This document shows, piece by piece, positions 27,657-35,674 of a stretch of DNA of 64,000 nucleotides. The stretch covers positions 205,337 through 269,336 of the forward strand of contig NZ_NVWY01000001.1 of the NCBI RefSeq assembly GCF_002733835.1. The letters are read 5' to 3'. Position 1 is the first letter of the stretch. Each line of letters begins with the position of its first letter. Origin of the DNA: Alcanivorax sp. (GTDB lineage Bacteria; Pseudomonadota; Gammaproteobacteria; Pseudomonadales; Alcanivoracaceae). The position numbers and the translations under genes are program-made. The notes under the pieces are model-generated. The model was not told the origin of the DNA. It saw nothing but the letters and a program-made list of their open reading frames with translations, and did not search any database.

Positions 27657-28289
27657 CTAACCGGGCAGGTGGCTGGCCGCAACCTCCTTCAGGTCCACCA
27701 GCTTGCCGTGGAAAAAATGGCCGCAATCCGGGAAACGGACCAGATCGGGGGCAAGGGGTGTTTGCTCTGCCCAGCGAAACACCTGCTCCGCCGGCACCAC
27801 TTCATCGTCCTCACCCTGCACCACGGTCACCGGGCAGCCTGTGTCTTCAATTTCGGCAAACGGATAATGGTGCACTGGCGGCGCCACCAGCAGCAGTTCC
27901 CGGGCGGGCATACCGTTGGCCTTGAGAATTTCCGCCCCGCGCGCCGCCACAAAACTGCCAAAGGAAAAACCCGACAACCACAGCGGCAATTGCGGATACT
28001 GGTGTGTCAGCCAACTGTGGATAGCCAGCAGATCCTCGGTTTCGCCGATGCCATCGCTATAGGCCCCCTGGCTTTCACCCACACCCCGGAAATTGAAGCG
28101 CACCACCACGGCCCCTTTATCCCGGGCCAGCCGAGCCAGGGTTGTCACCACCTTGTTGTCCATGGTGCCACCAAACAGGGGGTGGGGGTGGCAAACAATG
28201 GCCACAAACGGCGGCGTATCACTACCCTGTTCCACGACGACCTCCAGCTGCCCGGCTGGACCGGATAAGGTTTGCCGTTGTGCTGCCAT
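27657..28289 (-). CDS. Alpha/beta hydrolase (dienelactone hydrolase-like family)
   Basis: 210 residues. CHPHPLFGGTMDNKVV, RFNFRGVGESQG and the nucleophile elbow GFSFGS (S109) match a conserved group of small bacterial hydrolases; Asp in GEDDEVVP and His in CGHFFHG complete a triad. Substrate unknown. Same strand as zapE but 131 bases upstream, so co-transcription is possible. Confidence 0.85.
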   Translation of the reverse strand: MAAQRQTLSGPAGQLEVVVEQGSDTPPFVAIVCHPHPLFGGTMDNKVVTTLARLARDKGAVVVRFNFRGVGESQGAYSDGIGETEDLLAIHSWLTHQYPQLPLWLSGFSFGSFVAARGAEILKANGMPARELLLVAPPVHHYPFAEIEDTGCPVTVVQGEDDEVVPAEQVFRWAEQTPLAPDLVRFPDCGHFFHGKLVDLKEVAASHLPG

Positions 28290-28405
28290 TTTCTACTCCT
28301 ATCGCATCCTGTTACGCCTTTCACCCTTGGCGGCTGAGCAGCTCTGTGCTGCAATAGCCTCAGCGTTATCGCCAGCGTCTTGGCGATACCTTACAGGAGT
28401 ATGCC

Positions 28406-28930
28406 ATGGATATGCTGACAACTGGGGTGCTGTGCTTTGCTGCCGGCGTGGTGGTAGGTGCAGGACTGCTTTTCTGGTTGTTACCGGCACGGCGGCAAGC
28501 CGGCCAACTGATTCGTGACCGTGACGAGGCCCGTCAGGCACTGAATCATTATCGGGACAAGGTAGACGATCATTTTCTGCAGACCGCTGATCTGGTCAAC
28601 GATATGACCCAGGCGTATCGCTCCGTGCATGAGCATTTGTCCAAGGGCGCCCAGGTACTCTGCTCTGAAGTGGGCCGCAAACGGGCCGTGGCCAAATCCC
28701 TGGATTCCGCACCGGACAAGGAGAATAGCGAACCCATGGCGCCACCACTGGATTATGCCCCCAGCGCCAAGGGCACGCTCTCGGAAGACTTTGGCCTGCA
28801 GCAAAAACCCACCGGCCCCTTTGCGCCAGTGGACGTGGCCGATAACCCGATCCCCGACACCGTGGTCGAGCCGCCCCGGGATTATGCCGAGGGAGATGAC
28901 GACGCCGCAGATGACAAGAAACCCGGCTGA
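28406..28930 (+). CDS. zapG: Z-ring-associated protein ZapG / YhcB (DUF1043)
   Basis: 174 residues: one N-terminal membrane helix (about 4-25), then a cytoplasmic coiled-coil (RDRDEARQALNHYRDKVDDHF and onward) and an acidic, Pro-rich disordered tail. YhcB links division, rod growth and envelope synthesis in E. coli. The region HFLQTADLVNDMTQAYRSVHEHLSKGA is the conserved core. CAGGAG precedes the ATG. Its terminator has been split by a short mobile-element-like insertion. Confidence 0.92.
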   Translation: MDMLTTGVLCFAAGVVVGAGLLFWLLPARRQAGQLIRDRDEARQALNHYRDKVDDHFLQTADLVNDMTQAYRSVHEHLSKGAQVLCSEVGRKRAVAKSLDSAPDKENSEPMAPPLDYAPSAKGTLSEDFGLQQKPTGPFAPVDVADNPIPDTVVEPPRDYAEGDDDAADDKKPG

Positions 28931-28952
28931 TGGCCGAGCAACCATAAAAAAA

Positions 28953-29133
28953 GCCCGCTGATGCGGTAATACCGTTCACTTAAGGTTCTGTGCCAGACCT
29001 GAAGCCTTCGCGATGTAAACATCGCCCCCCCTCAAACTTCGGGATTGGTGGGAAGTCATGCTCGCATGACGAAGATGTTCGCGCAGCGCTGCTTCCCCTA
29101 AATGAACAGCATTGCGCTGATGCGGGCTTTTTT
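28953..29133 (+). terminator. zapG terminator interrupted by an insertion
   Basis: The arms GCCCGC (28953-28958) and GCGGGC followed by T6 (from 29122) are now about 160 bases apart. Removing the inserted segment and one copy of the 11-base repeat restores A7-GCCCGC-TGAT-GCGGGC-T6, a normal intrinsic terminator. Confidence 0.8.
28967..29114. mobile_element. 148-bp MITE-like element with 11-bp target duplication
   Basis: Flanked by direct repeats CGCTGATGCGG (28956-28966 and 29115-29125). The ends are imperfect inverted repeats of 19 bases (AATACCGTTCACTTAAGG against AATGCTGTTCATTTAGGG), 14 of 19 identical and all differences transitions. No open frame for a transposase. The interior has CCTTCGCGATG..CATCGC and GTGGGAAGTCATGCTCGCAT blocks, also found at 34266-34340. 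Confidence 0.8.
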
Positions 29134-29211
29134 ATGGTTCATCACATCTTGGCGTGAATAACACGTTTCTCGCCGTTTGACTGGCTTATCGTGAACACTC
29201 CGCACTTTGCC

Positions 29212-29246
29212 AAACGCTCGACGCCGGATGCCTGACGTCAAACCCC
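29212..29246. repeat. Heptad repeat array before the lipid kinase 3' end
   Basis: AAACGCT CGACGCC GGATGCC TGACGTC AAACCCC, five units of seven bases. No clear partner arm is seen. It lies between the interrupted zapG terminator and the stop of the convergent kinase gene. Confidence 0.6.
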
Positions 29247-29283
29247 ATGGCCTGGGCGGCCTTTCAAGGCTTGTGGCAAAACC

Positions 29284-30159
29284 CTATGAATCAAACAGGG
29301 TAGCCACCCGCATGGGCACCGGCGCGTCTTCCACTTCAATCTCCGCCGGCAAGTTACCCGCCGGATCGCCGTCTGCCTGAATCGGCTCTTCACCGTTCTC
29401 ACAGCGGATATGCACCCGCTGGGCTCGCAGGCTGGCCACGCCATCCATCCGCTCCATGCGCCCGAACAACAGGGCAACCAGGCAACGCAGTAAAAACCGC
29501 ACGCCGGGCTTCTGGAATAACAGCACCTGCACCTGTGGGCGCAGGATATTGGCCTCGTTACTCAACACGAAGCTGCCACCGTAATGGCGGCCATTGGTGA
29601 TAATGGCGGAGAAACAATCCAGTGGCCGGCCATCCACCTCCACCCGATAGTGGCGCTGACCATAACGGCCAACCTGGCCAAGCATGGATAGCACATAAGC
29701 CAGTTTGCCGAAACGCTCCTTGATGCCCAGGTTGACCCCATTGACCACCCAGGCGTCATAGCCAATGCCGCACATCATGATAAACCGCCGGCCATTCAGG
29801 CGGGCCGGCGTCACAGACACGCTTTTGCCCTTCACTACCACCTGCGCGGCCTGCTCCGGTTTTTTCGGCAACCCCAGCTCTTTGGCCAGTACATTCGCGG
29901 TGCCGGTGGCAAACACGCCCAGCGCCACGCCGCCAGCCAAGCCGTTGAGCACTTCGTTGGTAGTGCCATCTCCGCCCACGGCGACGACACAATCGCCTTG
30001 GTCCGAGAGCCCATTGAGGTAGTTCGTAGCGTCGTTGGGGCCTTTGGTGTAATACAGGCGCACGCTGGCTCCCTGGCGCTCCAGCTCAGCCACAAAACGG
30101 CAGAGCAACGCCTCCCGACCGCCACCGGCAGTCGGGTTGTAAATCACAGTGACTTTCAT
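29284..30159 (-). CDS. Diacylglycerol kinase-family lipid kinase (YegS/DgkB-like)
   Basis: 291 residues. The catalytic domain motif VGGDGTTNEVLNGL (about 61-74) and the N-terminal YNPTAGGGRE define the DAG kinase catalytic family; GTANVLAKELG is the nucleotide-adjacent loop. Such enzymes phosphorylate diacylglycerol or related lipids at the membrane surface. Substrate cannot be decided from sequence. Same strand as the NIF3 gene 30 bases upstream. Confidence 0.88.
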   Translation of the reverse strand: MKVTVIYNPTAGGGREALLCRFVAELERQGASVRLYYTKGPNDATNYLNGLSDQGDCVVAVGGDGTTNEVLNGLAGGVALGVFATGTANVLAKELGLPKKPEQAAQVVVKGKSVSVTPARLNGRRFIMMCGIGYDAWVVNGVNLGIKERFGKLAYVLSMLGQVGRYGQRHYRVEVDGRPLDCFSAIITNGRHYGGSFVLSNEANILRPQVQVLLFQKPGVRFLLRCLVALLFGRMERMDGVASLRAQRVHIRCENGEEPIQADGDPAGNLPAEIEVEDAPVPMRVATLFDS

Positions 30160-30189
30160 CAGACAGGAAACCCTCGTACTACTCCCGGT

Positions 30190-30945
30190 TCAGGCCGGGT
30201 TATCGATATCAATAAAGGTATGCTCAATGCCGTAATGATCGCTGAGCCACTGGCCCAGCGCCATGGCGCCATAACGCTCGGTGGCATGGTGGCCACAGGC
30301 GAAATAGTGCATGCCGGTTTCCCGGGCAAAATGGGTGGTCGGTTCGGAAATTTCGCCGCTCAGGTAGGCATCCACGCCTTTGGCCTGAGCCTTTTCGATA
30401 AAGCCCTGGGCCCCGCCGGTACACCAGCCGACCGTTTCAATTTCGTCGCCGGGATCGCCGATATGCAAGGGCGTCCGGCCCAATACCGCTTCCACATGGG
30501 CGGCGAATTCTGACGCACTCATGGGGCTGTCCAGTCGCCCCACATTGCCGATGGGCCGGGGCGAATCATCCAGCCCGCCTTCGGTGGTCAGGCCCAGACG
30601 GAGCGCCAACTGGGCATTATTGCCCAGTGTGGGGTGAGCATCCAGCGGCAGGTGATAGGCAAACAAGTTGATGTCATGGCGCAACAGAGTCTGCAGCCGT
30701 TGCTTCTTCATGCCCCGGATCTGCTGGCTTTCCCCTTTCCAGAAATAGCCGTGGTGGACCAGAATGGCATCGGCTTCTTCCACGATGGCCGCGTCAATCA
30801 AGGCCTGACAGGCCGTCACGCCGGACACCACCCGATGAATCTGCTCGCGGCCTTCCACCTGCAAACCATTGGGGCAGTAATCCTGAAACCGGTCCGTGGC
30901 CAGTTCCTGGTCGAGCAGAGACAACATGTAATCGCGCTTGAGCAT
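30190..30945 (-). CDS. NIF3-family dinuclear metal-binding protein (YbgI-like)
   Basis: 251 residues of the NIF3 / GTP cyclohydrolase I type 2 homologue family. Metal-ligand motifs are visible: ILVHHGYFW, NLFAYHLPLDAHPTLGNN and the C-terminal GHHATERYG. The biochemical role of bacterial members is not settled. The frame is open far upstream, but ATG 30945 has GGAAGG at the proper distance and matches family length (E. coli YbgI 247); the ATG 15 codons upstream has no ribosome site. P. aeruginosa has the same gene beside algW. Confidence 0.9.
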   Translation of the reverse strand: MLKRDYMLSLLDQELATDRFQDYCPNGLQVEGREQIHRVVSGVTACQALIDAAIVEEADAILVHHGYFWKGESQQIRGMKKQRLQTLLRHDINLFAYHLPLDAHPTLGNNAQLALRLGLTTEGGLDDSPRPIGNVGRLDSPMSASEFAAHVEAVLGRTPLHIGDPGDEIETVGWCTGGAQGFIEKAQAKGVDAYLSGEISEPTTHFARETGMHYFACGHHATERYGAMALGQWLSDHYGIEHTFIDIDNPA

Positions 30946-31264
30946 GGCACCTTCCGGCAGGTCGGACATGATGAATGTGGTCGCAAAACCCGTGCAGGCT
31001 GATCTCTGCGCCAACCCTGCCACTCGCCAGGTGATGTACCCTAGGCGCGTAATCGTTGCAACGCGGGCCTTCGCAGGGCGTTGCCGAGAGCATGGCAATG
31101 GCTGGCGCGCGACCATTTGCCACAGCCAACCGGTGGTAGCAATCACCATTCACAGGTTCTACTATTGCGCGCAGTTTACCTATCAGACCCCTCACTTGTC
31201 TCGCCAGAGGCCCTTCACCAGGCTCTGACGAAAAAGGGGAACCGCATAAACGGGGGCATTACCG
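30946..31264. other. Divergent intergenic region NIF3 / algW
   Basis: Contains a plausible promoter for the NIF3 gene on minus (-35 TTGCAA 31056-31061, 17-base spacer, -10 TACATC 31033-31038) and a -10-like TACTAT (31160-31165) for algW without a good -35. No open frame or RNA structure is evident. Confidence 0.4.
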
Positions 31265-32362
31265 GTGATCAAACTGCTTCGTTTTCTGGCCGGCCCGGTG
31301 ATTACCGGCCTGGCCGTCGGCCTTGTCGCCCTGTGGTGGTACCAGTGGGGCCCCAACGCTGAGCCCGCACAGCATGACACCGGCGTCGCCAGCTATGCCG
31401 GCGCGGTAAACCATGCGGCCCCGGCGGTGGTGAACATCTACACCACCCAGATCATCACCAACGAGGACGTGGCCGAAGACCCGCTGTTCAACCGCTTTAT
31501 GGAACAACCCCGCCGTGAACGCGCCCTGAGCAGCCTGGGCTCCGGGGTAATTGTCGACGACGGCGGCTATGTGCTGACCAGTTATCACGTCATCCGCGAT
31601 GCGGATGAAATTCTGGTGGCCCTGCGTGATGGCCGGGACGCCCCCGCCCGGGTGGTGGGCACGGACCCGGAAACCGACCTGGCACTGCTGCATGTTGCCC
31701 TGGAAGATTTACCCGAAGTCGAGCTGAACGGTAACGGCCCGGTGCAGGTGGGCGATGTGGTGCTCGCCATCGGCAACCCGCTGGGTGTGGGTCAGACAGT
31801 ATCCATGGGCATCGTCAGTGCCACCGGCCGCAGCCACCTGGGCATCGCCACCTTTGAGAACTTTATCCAGACCGACGCGGCCATTAACCGGGGCAACTCC
31901 GGCGGCGCGCTGATTGATACCCGCGGCCACCTGATCGGCATCAACACCGCCATCCTGTCTGCGGACGGCAGCTGGCAAGGCATCGGCTTTGCCACCCCCG
32001 CCTCCATTGCCAAGGAAGTGATGAGTGACCTGATCGAACATGGCCGTGTGATTCGTGGCTACCTGGGCGTCACCGTGCAGGACATGACTCCGTCACTGGC
32101 GGACACCTTTGGCATGGAAGACGTACGCGGAGGCGTGGTCACTGAAGTGGTGGTCGACAGCCCTGCCCATAAAGGCGGCCTCCAGCCCGGCGACGTTCTG
32201 GTGGGAATCGACGGCGACGTGATGGCCGACGGCTACGAAGCCATGAACCGGATTGCCGGGATGAAACCGGACGACAAAGTAACCCTGGAAGTGATCCGCA
32301 ACCGTCAGCCCCTGTCCGTGGACGTGGTCATCGGCACGCGCCCACCGGCGGAAACGGAATGA
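31265..32362 (+). CDS. algW: Membrane-anchored periplasmic serine protease AlgW/DegS
   Basis: Site-1 protease that senses misfolded outer-membrane porins through its PDZ domain and cuts the anti-sigma factor (RseA/MucA). The 365 residues have one N-terminal anchor (about 9-28), a trypsin-like domain with triad H108 (SYHVI), D138 (TDLALL) and S212 (GNSGG), and a single PDZ (about 250-355). One PDZ plus an anchor distinguishes it from DegP/DegQ. GTG start with GGGGGC upstream; no ATG fits. Followed immediately by a giant inverted repeat. Confidence 0.93.
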   Translation: MIKLLRFLAGPVITGLAVGLVALWWYQWGPNAEPAQHDTGVASYAGAVNHAAPAVVNIYTTQIITNEDVAEDPLFNRFMEQPRRERALSSLGSGVIVDDGGYVLTSYHVIRDADEILVALRDGRDAPARVVGTDPETDLALLHVALEDLPEVELNGNGPVQVGDVVLAIGNPLGVGQTVSMGIVSATGRSHLGIATFENFIQTDAAINRGNSGGALIDTRGHLIGINTAILSADGSWQGIGFATPASIAKEVMSDLIEHGRVIRGYLGVTVQDMTPSLADTFGMEDVRGGVVTEVVVDSPAHKGGLQPGDVLVGIDGDVMADGYEAMNRIAGMKPDDKVTLEVIRNRQPLSVDVVIGTRPPAETE

Positions 32363-32529
32363 GGCAATTAATAGTTAATAATGAATAATTAATAACTACA
32401 CGGTCTTTTTTTCAGGCTATACAAAACGCAAGAGGCCGCGCCCAAACCATGGGCGCGGCCTCTTGCGTTTCAAGACAGAGAACCTGTCTCGCGCACTATT
32501 AATTATTCATTATTAACTATTAATTGCCT
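32362..32529. repeat. 33-bp perfect inverted repeat filling the algW / DUF4139 gap
   Basis: Arms 32362-32394 and 32497-32529 are exact reverse complements (33 bp). Each arm is an AT-rich heptad array: TTAATAG TTAATAA TGAATAA TTAATAA. They start at the last base of the algW stop and end at the base before the DUF4139 stop, and enclose the hairpin at 32424-32470. Confidence 0.92.
32424..32470. terminator. 20-bp-stem bidirectional terminator
   Basis: A perfect 20-bp stem (32424-32443 with 32451-32470) and a 7-base loop AAACCAT. The stem holds AAGAGGCCGCGCCC, shared with hairpins or fragments at 34399, 35633 and 60526. T-runs are short directly at the stem but T7 lies at 32406-32412 on plus. Confidence 0.8.
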
Positions 32530-34128
32530 TTAAAGCCCTTCTACACCGCTCAGCATTGCCCCTTCCGGGTAGCGAATTTCGAAGCCTTGTTTGAAACTTT
32601 CTTCCCCCCCGGCGGGCAAGGTGAACTGCCAGCGTTGCAGCCCTTTCACATCATCCACGTCGCGGGCATCTGCGGCCTTGCCTTTGGCCGTGACAACAAT
32701 ATCCTCGTTACCGGCCACCGGCAGGCGATCCAGCAGATTCACCGTCACCGCCTTGTCGTAATGGGACGTCAGAGTGATGTTTTTCAGCGCAGACAGGGTC
32801 TTCTCCTTGCTGATCAGGCCGACTTCTCCTTGCTGTGATGGCTCGCGAACCACGGCAATCTGCAGGCGCGGATCATCGCCGAAACTCATCTTCACCTTTT
32901 CGCCCTGCTTGATGCTGTCGCCACGGTGGTAACGGGCCAGCCGCTGACCATCGCGCAACAAAGTGACGCGCCCCGCCAACCAGGGCAGCGCGCTGGTATT
33001 CTTCCATTCCCCCACCAGCAACACCGCCGGCTGCTGCCAGAGATAACTTTCGCGGCTGAGCGTCACCGGCAGTTCAGCCTGCTGATAGGGCACACGGGCA
33101 CTGGCGTTGCCACTGGCCAGAGACAACGGAGACGAAAGCGGCACGCGCATATCAAAACCGTGAGCCACCGGAGCGGCCACCGGCATCGCCTGCAGATGCT
33201 CAGCCATATCGGCTTCGAAGGCGGCCGGTTCCGCCATCACGCTGCGCAGGGACTGTTTGCGCATTGCCGGTTGCGGCGTCGCCAGACGCACTATCCAGGG
33301 CTGCGGATCCGGCAGGTGACGGTAACCGGCCGGCACCAGCCCCAGGGTGGCACTGACATTCTGCCAGTCCTCGCCAGTGCGGTTATGAATCAGCGCAATA
33401 CCGGTAACGGCAACCGTTTCACTACCGCTATCCAGATCGACCCGCAATTGATTCTGCCAGCCGGCCTGGCCGGTAAAATACTGCAACTCCACCTGCGCGG
33501 TGGCCGACGCGTCAGCACCGACAGTGAGCACCAGTTCGCGGCTGCGAGTCTGCCCCTGCCCCAGCTGCTGCCGCTCCTGCCGCAGCGCCTCCAGCTTGCG
33601 TTGCTGTTCTTCCCGGGTCACCACACGCTGATTAATCGCCGCCTGTCGTTGCGCCACCGCCTTGCCAATGGACTCCCAAGCACTGGCCCATTTTTCCACC
33701 GGCACCTGGGCAAACACGGCCTCACCCTGTGGCGCCTGCCCCATCAGCGATTGCAGATGATTGATCTGTTGCTGGTCCAGGCTATCAGCCGCGCGGGCGG
33801 CGGCCATGGCCTGCTCCAGGTCAAGAATCGCCGCATCCAGCTCGGCACGACGGGCCGAGATATCGCCCTCAGCAATGGCAAACCCTTGTTGCATCCCCAG
33901 CAACCTGGCCCCTTTCACGGCCACCTGCAGGCTATCCAGATCCAGCTCCGGCAAACCTTTCACCACCAGCTGGTGCTCACCGGCGGGCAAAGCCTGGGAG
34001 AACGTACGACTGAGATGGGCCTGGGCGGGAAACAACACGGCCTTGCTCACCGGAGCGGTAACCGCAAAGTCAGCGGCAAAAAGGGGAATCGGAATCAGGG
34101 CACAGGCGAGCAGTAGCGAACGTTTCAT
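32530..34128 (-). CDS. DUF4139 (MuiA-like) protein, exported
   Basis: 532 residues with a signal peptide (MKRSLLLACALIPIPLFA), an N-terminal DUF4140-like part (APVSKAVLFPAQAHLSRTF), a coiled-coil-rich middle (about 90-190, many Gln, Arg and Ala) and the C-terminal DUF4139 beta domain (RHLPDPQPWIVRL onward, ending FEIRYPEGAML). Such proteins are called mucoidy inhibitor A-like in annotation; function is not established. In P. aeruginosa algW and hisC are adjacent, so this gene is an insertion at that point, bordered by two copies of a similar terminator module. Confidence 0.82.
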   Translation of the reverse strand: MKRSLLLACALIPIPLFAADFAVTAPVSKAVLFPAQAHLSRTFSQALPAGEHQLVVKGLPELDLDSLQVAVKGARLLGMQQGFAIAEGDISARRAELDAAILDLEQAMAAARAADSLDQQQINHLQSLMGQAPQGEAVFAQVPVEKWASAWESIGKAVAQRQAAINQRVVTREEQQRKLEALRQERQQLGQGQTRSRELVLTVGADASATAQVELQYFTGQAGWQNQLRVDLDSGSETVAVTGIALIHNRTGEDWQNVSATLGLVPAGYRHLPDPQPWIVRLATPQPAMRKQSLRSVMAEPAAFEADMAEHLQAMPVAAPVAHGFDMRVPLSSPLSLASGNASARVPYQQAELPVTLSRESYLWQQPAVLLVGEWKNTSALPWLAGRVTLLRDGQRLARYHRGDSIKQGEKVKMSFGDDPRLQIAVVREPSQQGEVGLISKEKTLSALKNITLTSHYDKAVTVNLLDRLPVAGNEDIVVTAKGKAADARDVDDVKGLQRWQFTLPAGGEESFKQGFEIRYPEGAMLSGVEGL

Positions 34129-34398
34129 TATTAAGGCCTTTGCGTTGGGCGATGCCTGTTAGTACCGCAGGTATGGGAAAGGTTCAAGCGGGCAAACCCT
34201 GACTTCGGCCAACAGGCGATTTAGGAGCGAGAAGACCTCTGAAAAAGCCAACATTGGTAATATCTGTGGGAAGTAATGCTCGCATCACGAACAACGGTGC
34301 AAAGCTAAAGCGCCTTCGCGATGCAAGCATCGCTTCCCACGGTAGTATCGCCGTCTTCATAAAATGCAAAGTTCAAGCGCGACTCTACCCGTTAACCC
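34129..34398. other. Intergenic region holding a MITE-related repeat block
   Basis: No gene is seen. 34266-34285 (GTGGGAAGTAATGCTCGCAT) and 34320-34340 (ATGCAAGCATCGCTTCCCAC) form an imperfect inverted repeat, and both halves resemble blocks in the 28967-29114 element. The remaining sequence shows no clear promoter for the DUF4139 gene. Confidence 0.6.
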
Positions 34399-34435
34399 AA
34401 AGAGGCCGCGCCCAAAGGGTGGGCACGGCCTCTTT
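34399..34435. terminator. Terminator hairpin after hisC
   Basis: AAAGAGGCCGCGCCC, loop AAAGGGT, GGGCACGGCCTCTTT with one mismatch. Same sequence module as the 32424-32470 hairpin. On minus it lies 33 bases after the hisC stop. Confidence 0.8.
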
Positions 34436-34464
34436 GTCTGCATGTGGCAAAACTTATTCCACGC

Positions 34465-34499
34465 TTTTTAACTTTCAGTTTTCAGCTTTTCACTCAACC
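34465..34499. repeat. Heptad array inside the hisC 3' end
   Basis: TTTTTAA CTTTCAG TTTTCAG CTTTTCA CTCAACC, five units, covering the stop and the last codons (EKLKTES) of hisC. Confidence 0.65.
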
Positions 34500-35595
34500 C
34501 GTCCAGCGCCGCAATCAGCGCCTGATTCTGTTCTGGCGTGCCCACGGTGATCCGCAGGTAGTCGGCGATGCGCTCGGGTTTGCCAAAATGGCGCACGATA
34601 ATGCCTTGCTCGCGCAGCCCCTGGGCCAGTTCAGCACCACTATGCCTCTCGTGGCAGGCAAAGAGAAAATTGGCCGCCGAGGGCAAACTGTCGAAGCCCC
34701 GCTGCGCCAGCTGATCGGTGAGCCACTCACGCTGACCAATCACCTGCTCGCAGCCTTTTTCAAACCATTCCTGATCCTCAAACGCGGCCACGCCGGCGGC
34801 AATGGCCAGACGATCCAGTGGGTAGGAGTTGAAGCTGTCCTTGATGCGATTCAGACCATCAATCAAGGCCTCATCACCCACTGCCAGCCCGATACGCAAG
34901 CCGGCCAGGGAGCGGGATTTTGACAGGGTTTGGGTAACCAGTAGATTCGGGTAGCGGTTTACCAGGGCGATTGCCGTGGTGTCGCCCTGCCCCGGGCTAC
35001 CGGCAAAATCGATGTACGCCTCATCGATCACCACCAGGGTTTCCGTATTGATCTGTAACAGGCGCTCAATCTCACTCAGCGGCAACAGCTTGCCGGTGGG
35101 CGCATTGGGATTGGGAAAAATAATACCGCCGTTGGGGCGCGGCTTGTCGCCGGCGAGATAATCATCCACCGCAATGCCCAACTCACCATCGAGCGGCACC
35201 GGCTGGTAGTCGATCTGATACAGGCCACAATAGACCTTGTAGAAGCTGTAGGTAATATCCGGGAACAGCAGCGGCTGATCCTGTTTGAAAAACGCCATAA
35301 ACAGGTGCGCCAGCACTTCGTCGGAGCCATTGCCAACAAACACCTGGGAACGCTCGATCCCGTAACCTTGATTGGAATAGTAATCGGCGATGGCCTGCTT
35401 GAGCTGGCTGCTGTCCGGGTCCGGGTACAGCCGCAGCCGCTCGTCCGCCTCAGCGCGGATCGCCTCAATCACTTTCGGCGACGGGCCGAGCGGATGCTCA
35501 TTGGTGTTCAGCTTTACCAGCTTGTCCATCTTGGGCTGCTCGCCGGGCACATAAGGCTCCAGCCCATGAACGAAGTCGCTCCAGTATTGACTCAT
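34468..35595 (-). CDS. hisC: Histidinol-phosphate aminotransferase HisC
   Basis: PLP enzyme of histidine synthesis converting imidazole-acetol phosphate and glutamate to histidinol phosphate. 375 residues, fold type I, with the substrate motif [21 protein letters not shown] and the PLP lysine in [11 protein letters not shown] (K226). ATG 35595 has GGAG five bases before; the 13-codon extension upstream lies in a repeat and is rejected. The last seven or so residues are encoded by a heptad repeat and are probably not functional. Confidence 0.96.
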   Translation of the reverse strand: MSQYWSDFVHGLEPYVPGEQPKMDKLVKLNTNEHPLGPSPKVIEAIRAEADERLRLYPDPDSSQLKQAIADYYSNQGYGIERSQVFVGNGSDEVLAHLFMAFFKQDQPLLFPDITYSFYKVYCGLYQIDYQPVPLDGELGIAVDDYLAGDKPRPNGGIIFPNPNAPTGKLLPLSEIERLLQINTETLVVIDEAYIDFAGSPGQGDTTAIALVNRYPNLLVTQTLSKSRSLAGLRIGLAVGDEALIDGLNRIKDSFNSYPLDRLAIAAGVAAFEDQEWFEKGCEQVIGQREWLTDQLAQRGFDSLPSAANFLFACHERHSGAELAQGLREQGIIVRHFGKPERIADYLRITVGTPEQNQALIAALDGLSEKLKTES

Positions 35596-35607
35596 AAGTT
35601 CTCCGCC

Positions 35608-35674
35608 GGAAGCCTGACGCCAAACGCCGGACAAAGAGGCCGCACGTCAGGCGTCTGGCATCTGGCTTCTAGCG
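35608..35674. repeat. Paired heptad arrays between hisD and hisC
   Basis: Left GGAAGCC TGACGCC AAACGCC GGACAAA (35608-35635). Right GTCAGGC GTCTGGC ATCTGGC TTCTAGC (35646-35673). The arms are inverted with 17 of 21 positions matching. Between them AAAGAGGCCGC repeats half of the terminator module. The hisD stop lies in the right arm. Confidence 0.8.

Noticed and set aside
27526..27726. Longer N-terminus for zapE (67 extra codons)
   Set aside because: The extension is Gly/Pro/Arg-rich and overlaps the upstream hydrolase gene end; family proteins begin at MTPLEQY.
32362..32529. CRISPR array or phage attachment site at the large inverted repeat
   Set aside because: Repeats are 7 bases without spacers, the arms are inverted rather than direct, and no integrase or cas gene is near.
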